Shown here in pieces: positions 23,113 to 34,841 of a stretch of 64,000 nucleotides of DNA. The stretch spans positions 186,001 to 250,000 of the forward strand of contig JAQJVL010000321.1 in the NCBI GenBank assembly GCA_035578905.1, in the 5' to 3' direction. The notes beneath the pieces were generated by a model. It saw nothing but the letters and a program-made list of their open reading frames with translations. It ran no database searches and was not told where the DNA came from. Within the stretch, counting starts at the first letter, position 1, and every line of letters starts with the position of its first letter. Origin of the DNA: Stictocephala bisonia (lineage: Eukaryota > Arthropoda > Insecta > Hemiptera > Membracidae). Both the position numbers and the translations under genes were made by a program.

Positions 23113-23207
<95 letters not shown>
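23041..23207. repeat. (AC)n microsatellite with ACGC core
   Basis: About 167 bp of CA dinucleotides, interrupted in the middle (about 23104-23131) by a run of ACGC tetranucleotides. The long Thr/His and Val/Cys frames here are artefacts of the repeat. Confidence 0.97.
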
Positions 23208-23210
<3 letters not shown>

Positions 23211-23267
23211 CTAATATTATAAATTCAACTTTAAACAACATATTTTTAGCATAACAGTTTTTATATA

Positions 23268-26012
23268 AAATCAAATCAAAAAAATCTTTATTCATCAGAT
23301 ATATACACTAAGTATACAATTGAATAGTGTCCAAAGACTCGCAGTCTGTACATCTTAAAACTACTAATACAAGTACATCTAAATCTACGAGGAGGTGGAA
23401 AAGTACTCCTCCAGAGAATACAATGCCTTGTTTATCAATAAACATTTAACTGTGTTTTTGAATATTCTCATATTAGTTAAATTTTTTATACTAGTGGGTA
23501 GATGTTTAAAAAATTTCAGCCCCATGTATGATGGTTTTTTCTCATAATACTTTAAATTGTGATGAATTGTTACAATGCATTTTTTATTTCTGGTGTTGTA
23601 TGGATGAGGTTCAAGATTTAATTCATTACTTATTTGATTATATTTTGCAATTAGAATCGTGTCATAAATATATTGGCCATATATTGTTAGAATTTGTAAT
23701 TCTTTAAATTTCTCCTTTACTGTTTCATTGTAATCTAGTCTCATTATAATTCTAATTGCCCTTTTTTGTAGTTTAAGAATTTTATCCATATTTTTTTTTG
23801 TTGTTGCACCAAAGAGACATATTCCAAAAGATAAATGAGAGTGGAAATTTGCAATATATATATTTCTTAGTGTTTTTTGGTTACAAAAAAACGACATCCT
23901 GTAAAGAGAAAATATCCCCGAGCTTAATTTTGATAATATTTTATCCACATGTTTGTCCCAGCTTAAATGTTGATCTATTGTTAGGCCGAGAAATTGTGTG
24001 CTTTTTTTACTCTCAATTTCTTCTGAATTGTACGTAATTAATGGTTCGGTTATCTGTTTGTTGTTGTGTGTTTTAAATCTTACAAAATTAATTTTTTGAG
24101 CATTTAACATTAAGTTGTGCTGCTTAAAGAAAGTTCCAATATTTTCTAATTCAATGAAATTTATTATCTCAACCTGTTCAACAGTATTGGCTGCTACTTT
24201 AAGATTTGAGTCGTCTGCATAAAGACACAGATTATTTTGGGGTGCACATGTGAGTGCGCTCACTACATCATTTATGTAGCATAGGAACAGAAGAGGGCCC
24301 AAAATCGATCCCTGAGGGACACCATATCTAATCATTTCAGGTTCTGAAGAAACCTTTAAGATTCTATTTTCATGCGTTCTATAGGTAATTTCTACAAATT
24401 AGCATCTATTGTAAATGTACGATTGAAACCACTTAATTGCATTTTTTTGTATTCCTAATAATTGTAATTTAGTTATCAGGTGAGAATGGCTTACACTATC
24501 GAATGCCTTAGATAGGTCCATAAAGATTCCTGCTGTATATTCACCTTTGTCTACTGATTCGATTATAGACTCAACAAAAGATACAGCAGTGGTTATTACT
24601 GATTTTTGTGGTCTAAAACCATGCTGAATATTAGTTAGTAATTTAGAATCCTCTAGGTATGTTATTAATTGTTTGTTAACTATTTTCTCATAAATTTTTG
24701 AGATTATCAGAAGAAGGGAAATTGGGCGATAGTTTGACACAGTTTCTGGACAATTTTTCTTATAGATTGGTATGATTTTTTATCTTTTGAGCTGATTTGG
24801 GAAAATCCCTGAAACAAATGATGAATTTGAATTTAAAAAATAAAGTTTAATTTATCTGTCACCCCAACAAAATACTACCAGCAGTTCTAAACTCCCCCCA
24901 AAAACTCAAAGAGAAAATAAAGGACAAAAAAAATAAATAAAAAGAACGTTTAATTTCAAGATTTTATCTTTTTTTTATATACATTGTTTGGTTCACTACC
25001 TTTTTATTAAGTGGCTTAAAATTTGGATTAAATACTGTTTGGTATGTTTGATCACTTTTATAGGGATTTCATCATTACCGGCAGAGTTTTTGTTCTTTAT
25101 TGAGTTTATGGTTTTTTCCACCTCCTCTACATCAACAAATTTAAATTTAAAACCTTTTCTAATACATTGTGCTTGTTTCTTTTCACTAACTTCTGTATTT
25201 TGACAATTAAATTCACCGATCTCCTGAACTACATGTACAAAGTATTTATTAAATACATTAGATACAGTTTTAGGACTATACCAACTTTTATTTCCCTCTT
25301 GCAAGGAGATGTTTTTAATTTCATTCTGATTTTTTTGCCCAACTTCAGACTTCAGACCCACACTGTTTTTTGTATATTTGTAGATTTTTCTATTTTATTT
25401 CCAAAATAATCGGTTTTAGCTTGTGTTAATTTTATTTTATACTCACATTTTCTTTGTTTCAAGTCTTTATTTAAAAGAGCATTTGTCTTTCCTCTAGTTT
25501 TTTTTGCCAATTGTATTAGTTCTATTTTTTTCATTTTTAAGATCTTCTGAAATCCAATTTTGTTTACAGATTTTTTCAGTAACTAAGGTTTTAGGAAAAG
25601 AAATATCAAAATAATATTGTAAATTATTATGAAACTCATCATATTTTTTTTCAACAGAGGCCATGTAAACGTTCTCCCAAGCTTAATTTTTTAGGAGCCT
25701 ATTAAATTCACTTATGTTTTGGGCTGAAAACTTGCGTATTTCGCGCTTTATAGGTAATTTTTGCTCGACTTTTATCTTTGGATTGTGAATATGCAGCAAT
25801 TGTCCGTCATGATCTGAAAGACAGGTTATTACCCCCTCTACAGTTAGTAAGGAATCATGAAAGTTTTTTACTATGAAATTATCAATTGCTGATGCAGAAT
25901 TTTCTGTTACTCTTGTCGGAAAATTGGTAAGATACCTCATGTTGTGACTTTTTAATATATTTTTTAATAATTTGAGTTCATGATCATTTTTTTAAACATT
26001 TATGTTAACGTC
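23268..26012 (-). mobile_element. LINE family A second copy, 3' half (split by LINE C)
   Basis: The 3' tail at 23268-23295 resembles the first family A copy. The RT/endonuclease remnants end at about 26012 inside the endonuclease motif GDVNINV. The missing 5' half resumes at 32035 beyond LINE C, so the two pieces are one interrupted copy. About 165 bp at 24838-25005 are not explained by the LINE frame and may be a further small insertion. Confidence 0.85.
23385..25998 (-). pseudogene. LINE A ORF2 remnant (RT and endonuclease C-part)
   Basis: Pieces in changing frames on the minus strand: [20 protein letters not shown] (about 25930-25870), MSNYRPISLLLIISKIYEK (24740 on), [37 protein letters not shown] and QFLGLTIDQHLSWDKHV. 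They are collinear with the intact ORF2 at 3179-6127. Several stops and frameshifts and the inserted segment inactivate it. Confidence 0.88.
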
Positions 26013-26881
26013 TCCCCCATACATAAAAAAATTGGGTGTGCGTCGGACCACACGGTGGAAGTTATACTTCTATGGCCATTCTCATACACCCACTCACGCA
26101 CACAAACAGACAGGATATATAAATGAAATATAAGACATTTTTCAATATTATTCAATATATTTATCTTCAATATATTATACGTGACTTCATTATTATATTA
26201 TACACCTATATTATCATTATCAGTAATTTCTTCGATTAAATTTCTTCGATTAACAATCGATTAATCGATAGTTCTTAAAAATTTGTTCTTACTTTTCAGC
26301 GTGACGCGGTTTCTCGACCAACATCCCATCCCAAAGTGTCTAACGGGCGCAAAGAAGTATAACTTCAAAAAGCTTGCAATTTTTCTGGTGCAATAAAAGT
26401 GATTTTAGTAGTGTTTTTGTTAATACAATAAGTTTTAAATCAGTTACAAACCATTTTAAAGGTAATATTTTTAATAGTTTTCTATAAATTTCATCTTTAT
26501 ATATTGAAAATACAAATTAAGTTGTATCCTAAATGTATTTCCATTTCAATATTCACTAACCTAATTCTTCAAGAACCAAATTTATATTTCATTTAACAGC
26601 TGTAATAAAAAATAGTAAACAAAATATTAATTAATTACTTTAAACAAATTTAGGTTCTCTTGCCTTAATATTATTGAATGGAAAATAAGATGACATTGGA
26701 GTGAGTGCACATGTTTCTGTTAGCTCCGCTCTTAACCTGCTGTTTTACTGGGTTTTTCTCTTAGTTCTGATTTGACTCTTGTACGGTGCACGTAAATTGT
26801 GTTTTTACTTAAATACATGTGAACATTATTTTATGTTGTTCAGTGAATCGATGGGAAATCGACTTTTGGCAAATACTTTTC

Positions 26882-27703
26882 ATGTTTGATTCGTCACCAG
26901 CTGCACGGACACGGGGCAGGACGGATAAGAGGAGAACCACGCGCTTGTTGTCTTTGGACTCTATACCTGCTGATAAGGAAGGTAAACAAACACTGACCAT
27001 GGCTCCTACTCCTGCTGTAGACAAGGTTAACGCCAAGTTCATTGAAGACCAAGTTAGGAAATGTATATCTAGTGACAACATTGTAGAGCAGCTAGTAAGT
27101 AAGTTAACCGAACATATCAAGCAAGCTGTTCAGGAGGCTGTCGATGCGTCACTGAAACCTCTTAGCTTGGAGGTGCAAAGGCTTAAAACGCAAGTGACCG
27201 AGTTGACTGAGACAGTGAAGCTGCTAGATAAACAAACGAATGATAAAATTGACGATCTGCAGCAGTACCAGCGACGCAACAACGTCAGAGTGTTTGGCGT
27301 TCCTGAGTCACGAGGGGAGGACACGGACCAGCTGATTGTCGAGCTCTGCAAGGAGAAGCTAAACATAGATCTGCCCATCACCGCCATCTGCCGATCTCAC
27401 CGCCTTGGTGTCAAGCCACAGCCCGACAAGGACGGCAAACAGCGACACCGGCCGATCATCGTGAAGTTTGTAAGCTACCGTGATCGGCGCAGCGTGTTCG
27501 AGAAGAAGAAGAAGTTGAAGGGCTCCGGAGTCGTCGTCAGGGAGGACCTGACCATGGCGCGGCTGGAAGTGTTCAGGAGAGCGGCCGCCGTACACGGAGG
27601 ACGGAACACCTGGACCATAGACGGACGTGTCATGTGGACGGACGGCGACGGCAACCGAGGGACTGCGACTCGACTGGACGAATTACCGCAAGGTGAAAAC
27701 TAA
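26882..27703 (+). CDS. LINE C ORF1: coiled coil plus RRM-type RNA-binding protein
   Basis: Intact frame. ATGs at 26882 and 26999 are both possible; the second has the better context (ACCATGG) and starts MAPTPAVDKVNAKF. From the second start, residues 30-90 form a heptad-rich coiled coil (LKPLSLEVQRLKTQVTELTE). Then comes an L1-ORF1p/transposase_22-like fold: QYQRRNNVRVFGVPE, ICRSHRLG and RPIIVKFVSYRDR. A basic C-terminal segment with KKKKLKGSGVVVREDLT follows. Such proteins trimerise and coat the element RNA. The 3' half is about 60% GC, clearly higher than ORF2. Confidence 0.82.
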   Translation: MFDSSPAARTRGRTDKRRTTRLLSLDSIPADKEGKQTLTMAPTPAVDKVNAKFIEDQVRKCISSDNIVEQLVSKLTEHIKQAVQEAVDASLKPLSLEVQRLKTQVTELTETVKLLDKQTNDKIDDLQQYQRRNNVRVFGVPESRGEDTDQLIVELCKEKLNIDLPITAICRSHRLGVKPQPDKDGKQRHRPIIVKFVSYRDRRSVFEKKKKLKGSGVVVREDLTMARLEVFRRAAAVHGGRNTWTIDGRVMWTDGDGNRGTATRLDELPQGEN

Positions 27704-28674
27704 GACTGACCAAAACTGCTAGCCAACTGTAAGCTGACTTCGTTTACATTTATTATTTACACTATTTATTCTTTATCCTAAACTTGCTTACAACTGACAA
27801 ATTAAAAAACTAAATTATGTTTATTTTTTTGCTGTTAGGAATTATAATAAGTTGGTCATATTTAACATTTAATAGCATACATATTTGTTATTGGTTTAGT
27901 AATTTAAATTTTGTAAATAAAGAAATTATATATTAGACTCTATTGTATAATATGGCAATATATCCATGTTTATAACAATTGTATAATTTAATTTTTATAA
28001 AGTAATATTTGGGTTAGTTTATTTTTTATTTTTATAATTACAACAGTTGTTGCAGATAATTAAAAAAAAAATTTTAATGTCAGTTGTATATTATTTTTGT
28101 GTGCTGTGACTAAATTTTAAAAATAGGAAACTACAGTATGTTCGTTGTAATACAAAACATATACCAGAGTTAATCTAAATGTGAAAGAGGTTTTTATTAT
28201 TTTTTTTTTAATTACTTATCAGGAGCTCATAAAAATTTTAAAATACTTACTTCCATTATTTTGTTCTTAAAATATGCGTACTTGTATTACAAATTAATTT
28301 CTTTTCAAATTGTTTAAACCGTGATTTGATAGATCTGATTTCCCATGTTTGTTAATCTATTAATTGTATATCTTTAAATTGTTAGGTGTGCTTGCCCTCA
28401 TTCTTGAATTTGAGTACCAAAACAAATAAATATAGCTTAATTAATTTAACAGGACCAATTATGAAAATTATAAATATTTGGAGCTGACAGAAAATTACGT
28501 GTTATGGAAAGAAAATATGAGTCAAATAACAAATTTAAAGCTAAATACATTGTTATTTTGTTTCAAATTTCAATATTGTAAAAACGTTTATCTGAATGTG
28601 TGTGTGAATGTGTTTGCTATCTTCTTTGTTCTGGCGGGGTGCCGGGTCCGGGGCGGGCTGGGCGGATCAGCTGA

Positions 28675-31643
28675 TCCAGGATAGCACAGCACAACAAGGA
28701 CAGCCACAATACCGGCCGGCAGCTCCCCCTCCCCGCGCCATTATCACCTTCGCCTCTGCCCACAGCTGATATCTTATCTCAATCCTTATCTCCCTACCAT
28801 AAACACCTCAAATTCGCACATATTAACGCTCAGTCATTAATGGGTCATATTTTTGAGATCAAAGAAATATTTAAAAATCGCAGCTTTGACTTGATAGGTG
28901 TTTCGGAATCTTGGCTTAAGCCGAGTATTCAGTCAACGGAAGTGGCCTTGCCTGGTTATACTATTTTTAGGAATGATAGGCTAAATAAAATTGGTGGGGG
29001 AGTGGCCGTATACGTAAGAGAAGATCTCAAGACGAAGTTGGTCTGCACTTCGCCATCTGAATACTCGGCAAAGCCTGAATTTTTATTCATTGAAGTTAAA
29101 CTGTCGGGTGCAGATGTACTGTTACTTGGGGTGTGTTACCGCCCACCCAAGGTTGGTCACCTGGCTGATTTTGAAAACGTTCTTGTTCGGTTAATGCCAG
29201 GATATAGTCGAGTTTTGCTCATGGGTGACTACAACACTGACTTACTTAAGGACAAACAACGATACGACTACAGACTACTCACTACTATGTTCGAATCATG
29301 CAACCTGACTATACTGCCACTAGAACCTACACACCACACCACCGAGGCTGACACACTGATTGATCTTACTGTTGTTTCTGACCCACAAGATATTGTCCAC
29401 CATGGGCAGCTTCCAATCCCGTCCGTGTCAAAACACGATCTTATCTACTGTGTGTCTTCTGTCAAAGTTCCTAAGGCTGCTACTAAGTTCATCAGCTACA
29501 GAGATTTCAATAAATTGAATGAGGTTGCCTTCATGGCAGATGTTCTAAATAGCCCATGGCATGACATCGAAGCTTTTACAAATGTTGAAGACATGGTTGA
29601 AGAATTCAATCGCATTATTCTATCGTTATATGACAAACACGCACCTGTTGTCACAAAGCGAATCTCAAAAAAACACCCTGTGCCCTGGATCAACGAAGAA
29701 ATCCGCTGTCTTATGGCCCAACGCGATTCCTTGTTCAGAAAAGCAAAAAAATCTAACAATAATGATGTTATGACACAATATCGCCTTCTGAGAAATAGAG
29801 TCAAACAGCTTCTGAGAAATTCTCGTATACAATACACTTACAGACTTTTTCAAACACAAAAGCAATCCTCCCAAGATATGTGGCGTAAAATCAAAGGTCT
29901 TGGCTTAGGAAAACAGAGAGAATCTCATTCAGTTAATGTGCCATTAAATGATTTAAATAGGTTTTTCACTTCGTGTGGTCAACGAATTGCCAAAATGCAG
30001 TAGATAAACACATCCAAGAGTTTTCGTATGCTCCAAGAGTTATGCAAGCGGGGTTCTGTGAATTTGCTTTCAAACCTGTTATTCAAATTGATGTTTTGAG
30101 AGCTATTCGTCGTATAACCAGTAATGCTGTAGGTTCAGATAGTATTCCCATCCGTTTTGTAAAAGATATCTTGTTTGTCACATTACCTATAATCACAACT
30201 ATTTATAATAGGTCCCTCAGAAATTGCGTTTTTCCTTGTCAGTGGAAGTCTGCCCTTGTTCGTCCTTTGCAAAAGACCTCAACTCCTTCCACCTGCCAAG
30301 ACTTCAGGCCAATTAGTATCTTGCCCGCTTTATCTAAAGGTCTTGAAAGAGTAGTTCACTGTCAAATTATTGAATACTTAACAAACCAGAATATTCTAAA
30401 TGATTTCCAATCGGGCTTCCGCACTACTCACAGTACCGAAACAGCTCTTCTTCGAATTACTGATGACATACGTAAAGCAATGGATTCTAGTCAGGGAACT
30501 ATTCTTACTCTCTTTGATTTCTCAAAAGCTTTTGATTGTGTAAATCATCAACTTCTTCTTTTAAAATTAAGGGCATTAGGGTTTTCTGACCAAGTAGTTT
30601 CCTGGCTAAGGTCATATCTTTCCGGCAGGCGGCAGTGTGTACAGATCGGTGACGAGACATCTGACTGGGAACATGTTACTTGTGGTGTGCCCCAAGGCTC
30701 TATACTGGGCCCTTTGTTGTTTGTCCTCTATGTCAATGACATAACTTCAATCATCACTCATTGTAAATATCACATGTTCGCCGACGATCTCCAAATATAC
30801 CTGCATTTTTATCCTAACATAGTAAACTACTCTATTGAGATGATGAATGCTGATATATCCAATATAGTTAAATGGACGAAAAAGAATGGTCTTAATCTGA
30901 ATAGCAACAAGACGAAGCCAATTATCATAAGTCATTCCCGGCTCAGAAATGCAATCAACCATGATACCCTACAAGAGATAAGTGTAAATGGACAAGCTGT
31001 TCCTTTTTGTAACAAGGTAAAGAGTCTTGGGGTAACGATCAACACTACTCTTACTTGGAACGAAGCTGTTGTCGAGACATGCAACAGAGTATTTGCAGGA
31101 ATGCACTCGCTAAAAAGACTTCAACACTTTCTACCTGCAGAAATCAAACTGATCCTAGTCAAATCACTCATATTTCCCTATTTTACTTAATGTAACTCAG
31201 TACTCAATGACATGACTGTATCACTTAGTGAAAGACTGCAAAGGACTCAAAATTACTGCCTCCGTTTCGCTTTTAACATACGGAGAGATGAGCATATAAC
31301 TCCATACTATATCCAGTCTAAAATTTTGAAACTATCTGATCAGAGGTCTATCAAGATTCTCTCTTTTACTCATTCTTTCATTACCAAAAAATCACCAAAA
31401 TATTTTTCTAAAGATTTTGAGTACGTGGCGGAAAGAAGTTCAAGTGGATCAAGATCGGGATCTTCACTTTTGCGCATGCCCCATCATAGAACATCTGCAT
31501 ACGACAAATCTTTCACAATAACGGCGTGTCGCTTATGGAACTCCCTCCCGATAAATATTACCTCAATCCCTGGCCATTCCCGGTTTGTGGTGTCTTTAAA
31601 ACAACATTTCATGGAGCGGATGATTTCGGCCGGTTCGTCTTAG
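28675..31643 (+). pseudogene. LINE C ORF2: endonuclease plus reverse transcriptase, two lesions
   Basis: The frame opens at 28675 without ATG before the endonuclease. AHINAQSL and GVSESWL give the Asn and Glu blocks, and LLMGDYNTDLL the D.N block. The frame breaks near 29970-30003 (a one-base shift; stop at 30001) and continues from 29976. RT motifs are [45 protein letters not shown] and MFADDLQIY. A nonsense TAA at 31188 interrupts FPYFT.CNSVLND. The last segment (31191-31643) continues in the same frame through RLQRTQNYCLRFAFNIRRDE to the natural stop. Repair of only two sites would restore it, so it is a fairly young copy. Confidence 0.87.
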
Positions 31644-32034
31644 GGCTTGGGCTCTGCTGGGGTGGAGTTGGTAGCAAGCGGTATGAATGAGAGGATATAT
31701 GAATGGAAAAACATATTTAGAAATTTTTGCAATGCTCTGTTTTACTAAAATTATTATTGTTGTACGGTATGTTCATGTGAAGTGTAATATTGTAGAATGT
31801 ATGTTTTTAAAAACTGTTCATGCTAAGTTAAGTAGTAAGCTTTTTTTTTTCTTTAAATGACTTATAGCTATTTAATATGGTATTTTCATTTCTTTATTTA
31901 GTTATCATACTTTATTATTGTTTTACTTAAGGTTAAGTGTAAGAAAGGGCCATGTGGCCCTAACTTCGCCTTTTTTGTAAATTATTTATATGATTAATTT
32001 TCAAAATAAAGAAATTTCTATTCTATTCTATTCT

Positions 32035-32930
32035 AATAACTATATGATCAAAGTGTTTAAAAAAATAGTCAACTAATATGCTTAACCTATCTAAAAATAC
32101 TACACAGTCTGACCTAGGCGATCTATATACCCCTATAGCCAACATTTTAAAGGAACCAACTCTATAGCTACAAGCACTAAACTCGAACTGTTTTTCTTCG
32201 AGTAATCTGTCTGACAAAGATTTAGGTACTTCCACCCACTTCCAATTTAAACCCTCCTGGCAGAACATCATGACTTCTCCTTTAGCAGTGTTCACTCTAC
32301 AGTAAAAACTGTTAATTTTGTACCCTTGTATATTAAGTCTATTCACTTCATTATTTTGCATATCATGTTCGGTTAATATTACAATCTGAGGATTTAATTC
32401 ATCTAGGATGACTAGTAATTGTTCAATTCTTGAAGCTAGAAGTTGTATATTTTGGTGGAAGATTGTTATTAAATGGTTTACTTTTGCTAACCTGCTGGAT
32501 GAGTCAGTGCTACAATTGAGTTTAAAGAAGAAACGGGTGTTGAAGTCAGTGGTTCTGCAAGTTGTGGTGTATTGAGTTGTGTGTTCTTCAGTGTAGTAAA
32601 CTTTGGTGTGCTGTGTTGTGTGTCCTGGTGTGTTATGAGCTGTGGTGTGCTGGGTTGTAAGTCCTGCAGTGTTGTGATCTGTAGTGTACTGTGTTGTGTG
32701 CCCTTGTGCGTTATGAGCTGTGGTGTGCTGGGTTGTGTGTCCTGGTGTGTTGTGAGCTGTGGTGTGCTGGGTTGTGTGTCCTGGTGTGTTGTGAGCTGTA
32801 GCGTGCTGGGTTGTGTGTAATTTTCAATATTTATATGACTTTTTTCTATAAGGTAAGCCAAGTCTTTAGATGTTGTGCTGGTAAAAGTAAATAATATTTC
32901 TCCTGGGTTTATATTTTAGCACCGATGGAA
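32035..32930 (-). mobile_element. LINE family A second copy, 5' half
   Basis: Minus-strand FHQNIQLLASRIEQLL, ILTEHDMQNNEV and IGVYRSPRSDCVVFLDRLS match the endonuclease N-part of the copy at 3077-7715. It stops at FDHIVI, immediately before the GDVNINV with which the other half begins. Upstream (32861-32487) is the C-terminal part of ORF1 with a tandem repeat. Confidence 0.85.
32487..32861 (-). pseudogene. LINE A ORF1 C-terminal part with 12-residue tandem repeats
   Basis: The frame contains repeats of the form TQPSTPQLTTHQD, encoded by a 36-bp minisatellite (about 32570-32815). Seven or so degenerate copies can be seen before it ends ALTHPAG. The SGNH part seen in the first copy is not present here. 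Confidence 0.7.
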
Positions 32931-33046
32931 TCATGGATGGTTCACATTGAGGCCAACTCACCAACATAATGAAAACTGCACGCGCCGCACAGTCTTGTTT
33001 TTTGTCACTTATTACCTACTAAACTATGCATATTGGTAAAAAAGTT

Positions 33047-33700
33047 TCAAATAAAAAATAAAGTACCAGTTTTATCTACAACTTTCCTGCTGACGAAACT
33101 TATCTGACCTGAAAATAAAAATTTCCTCACAGGTTGACTTTTCCATGTCTTTTCTCAAATGAACTAATTTTTACTTAAACTATTACAAAATATTTGTATT
33201 TAATAATCAATTCATACAAACACAGTAAGCATTCACTACTTCTGTGTAAAGTTTACAAAAAATTTCAAAATGTTCAATCAATATTCATTCACTTAAAATG
33301 CAGTGTAATTGAATTGAAGACGTGGGAGCAAAAACCAGACAGCTCCATTTTTTACAATTTTTCAGGACGAGAAAAAAACACTTTTAAAAATACTTCTTAT
33401 CATTGGAATGTTGTCAAATTAATTTATTATGCTAGGATTACATTCCTTTACCACTACACATATTTATTGGTAATCAAAATAGTTTTGTTTATAAGGAAAA
33501 AAATAAAATAAAGTGGAGCTACCTTGTTTTTGCACCTGAATTGCAAATGGAGCTATCTGGTTATTACACCTAACACTTATATAACTATGCTGATAAGGTA
33601 AACCAAATAAAAAAAATTATTATATAAGACAGAAATTAGTTTAATTATTTATTATCTTGTACAATATTGGGTTTAATTGTTGACATCTTTTACAAAAGGG
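33047..33700. other. AT-rich stretch, no recognised gene
   Basis: One 105-codon frame (33194-33511) has no recognisable motif and a random-looking composition. I do not call it a gene. Confidence 0.5.
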
Positions 33701-34830
33701 TTAATCGCTATCACTTCCTTCAATCTCTCTTACATCGTTATTATTCTTTTGATTTAAGCGTTCAGTCAGTGTTGAATAAAACCATTGGCAGTCCGGAGGT
33801 ACATATTTTTTTGCAAGCTGAAGAACATCCTTTAGTTTGTTTGGCTGTAGTCCTAATGGTCCTCGATACAACTTTTTATTTGAGTCCGGTAAAGATAACA
33901 CCTCTCCTTTTTCTTTTTCAAGAATAAAAGATTCTTTAATCAGAGATGCAGAAGAAGTTCCACATATTAATGCATTATTGTTGTATTCCACATGCCTATA
34001 TTTCGATATACCAAATTTAACCCCTCTGTTGGCATTACGTTTCTTTCTTAGGTTGGGTTCATTTTGTTCATATATATCGTTACTTGTAGCGTACACTTGA
34101 GCGATGGGTTTAAAATGGTTTGTAAAATGATTACTATAATCTAAGAACATGTCTTGCTTTGTATCAATAACAACAAACTTTGTTGAGGTGCATTGTATAA
34201 TATGATGATAATCTTTAGGCACAAATAAGTTCTCTTTCTTTCTTCTTACCTTTTCAATGTTTCCAAAAGTCCTGTCGCAGGGAAGGTAACTATGGCCAGG
34301 TTCAGGATAACGATGAATAATTTTATCAAATTTTTTTAAACCTTTGACAAGGGTGTAAAAATAGTGCAGCAAGGCATAGTTCTTATTCTGTGCGGAACAG
34401 TTATCAGAAAATATGTACAAAGTTTTTACCTGTCTTGTTACCTCATTTTCAATAAAATGATTGACCATACTTATCACCTCGTTTTGACCTTTACTACCAG
34501 TAGTTTCATCGTACAGGTAACAAAATGATCGACCCAGTTTTGCAGAACAAATCGTAAAATTAAAAACCCAAAGTTGTCTTTTATAAAATACATCTCCACT
34601 GGAGATGGCTGGTAAAGGCATGTTTTGCTGAAAATCAAAAGACAATGTTTCAACTGTATCATCCTTTTCTGCTTCAGCTATCTTCAATTTTAACTCCTTA
34701 TAAAACTCTTCACTTTTTAGTAATGCAAATCTTTCCTAGTTTTTAGATCTACTAACAATGTTGGGTTCCTTTTCTACCACTTCATTTGGTTTTCTACATG
34801 TCACATTGCTGGCATGTATCTGATCTAGGT
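33701..34830 (-). pseudogene. Transposase-like protein (DUF7869-like C-part), 5'-truncated
   Basis: The 328-codon frame 34687-33701 continues upstream across one stop (about 34731) with ERFALLKSEEFYKELKLKI, HLDQIHASNV and further fragments. Motifs include QLWVFNFTICSA, LYDETTGSKGQNEV, TLYIFSDNCSAQNKNYALLH and HRYPEPGHSYLPCDRTFGNIE. The D(E), SDNC.AQNKN and GH..LPCDR.FG.IE blocks recall a family widespread in arthropod genomes that looks like an RNase-H-fold transposase; I recall it as DUF7869. It is cut at about 34842, where a duplicated segment begins, so the N-terminus is missing. Confidence 0.6.
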
Positions 34831-34841
34831 GTACCAAAAGA

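Larger units (their letters stand above)
26013..32034 (+). mobile_element. LINE family C, full-length copy nested in LINE A
   Basis: Both ends are set by the interrupted LINE A frame. The 3' end is AATAAAGAAATTTC then (TATTC)n at 32007-32034. The 5' part (26013-26880) is a non-coding leader containing GAAGTTATACTTCT at 26057 and its inverted copy at 26352. ORF1 (RRM type) and ORF2 (endonuclease plus RT) follow, separated by about 0.97 kb of AT-rich spacer with no recognisable gene. Total length is about 6.0 kb. ORF2 has one frameshift and one nonsense codon. Confidence 0.8.

Noticed and set aside
22795..23295. Thr/His and Val/Cys-rich ORFs
   Set aside because: They are translations of the (AC)n microsatellite.
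26021..26400. Separate MITE defined by GAAGTTATACTTCT and its inverse
   Set aside because: The nested structure shows that this stretch is inside the LINE C insertion, so a 5' leader is the simpler reading; an internal MITE is not excluded.
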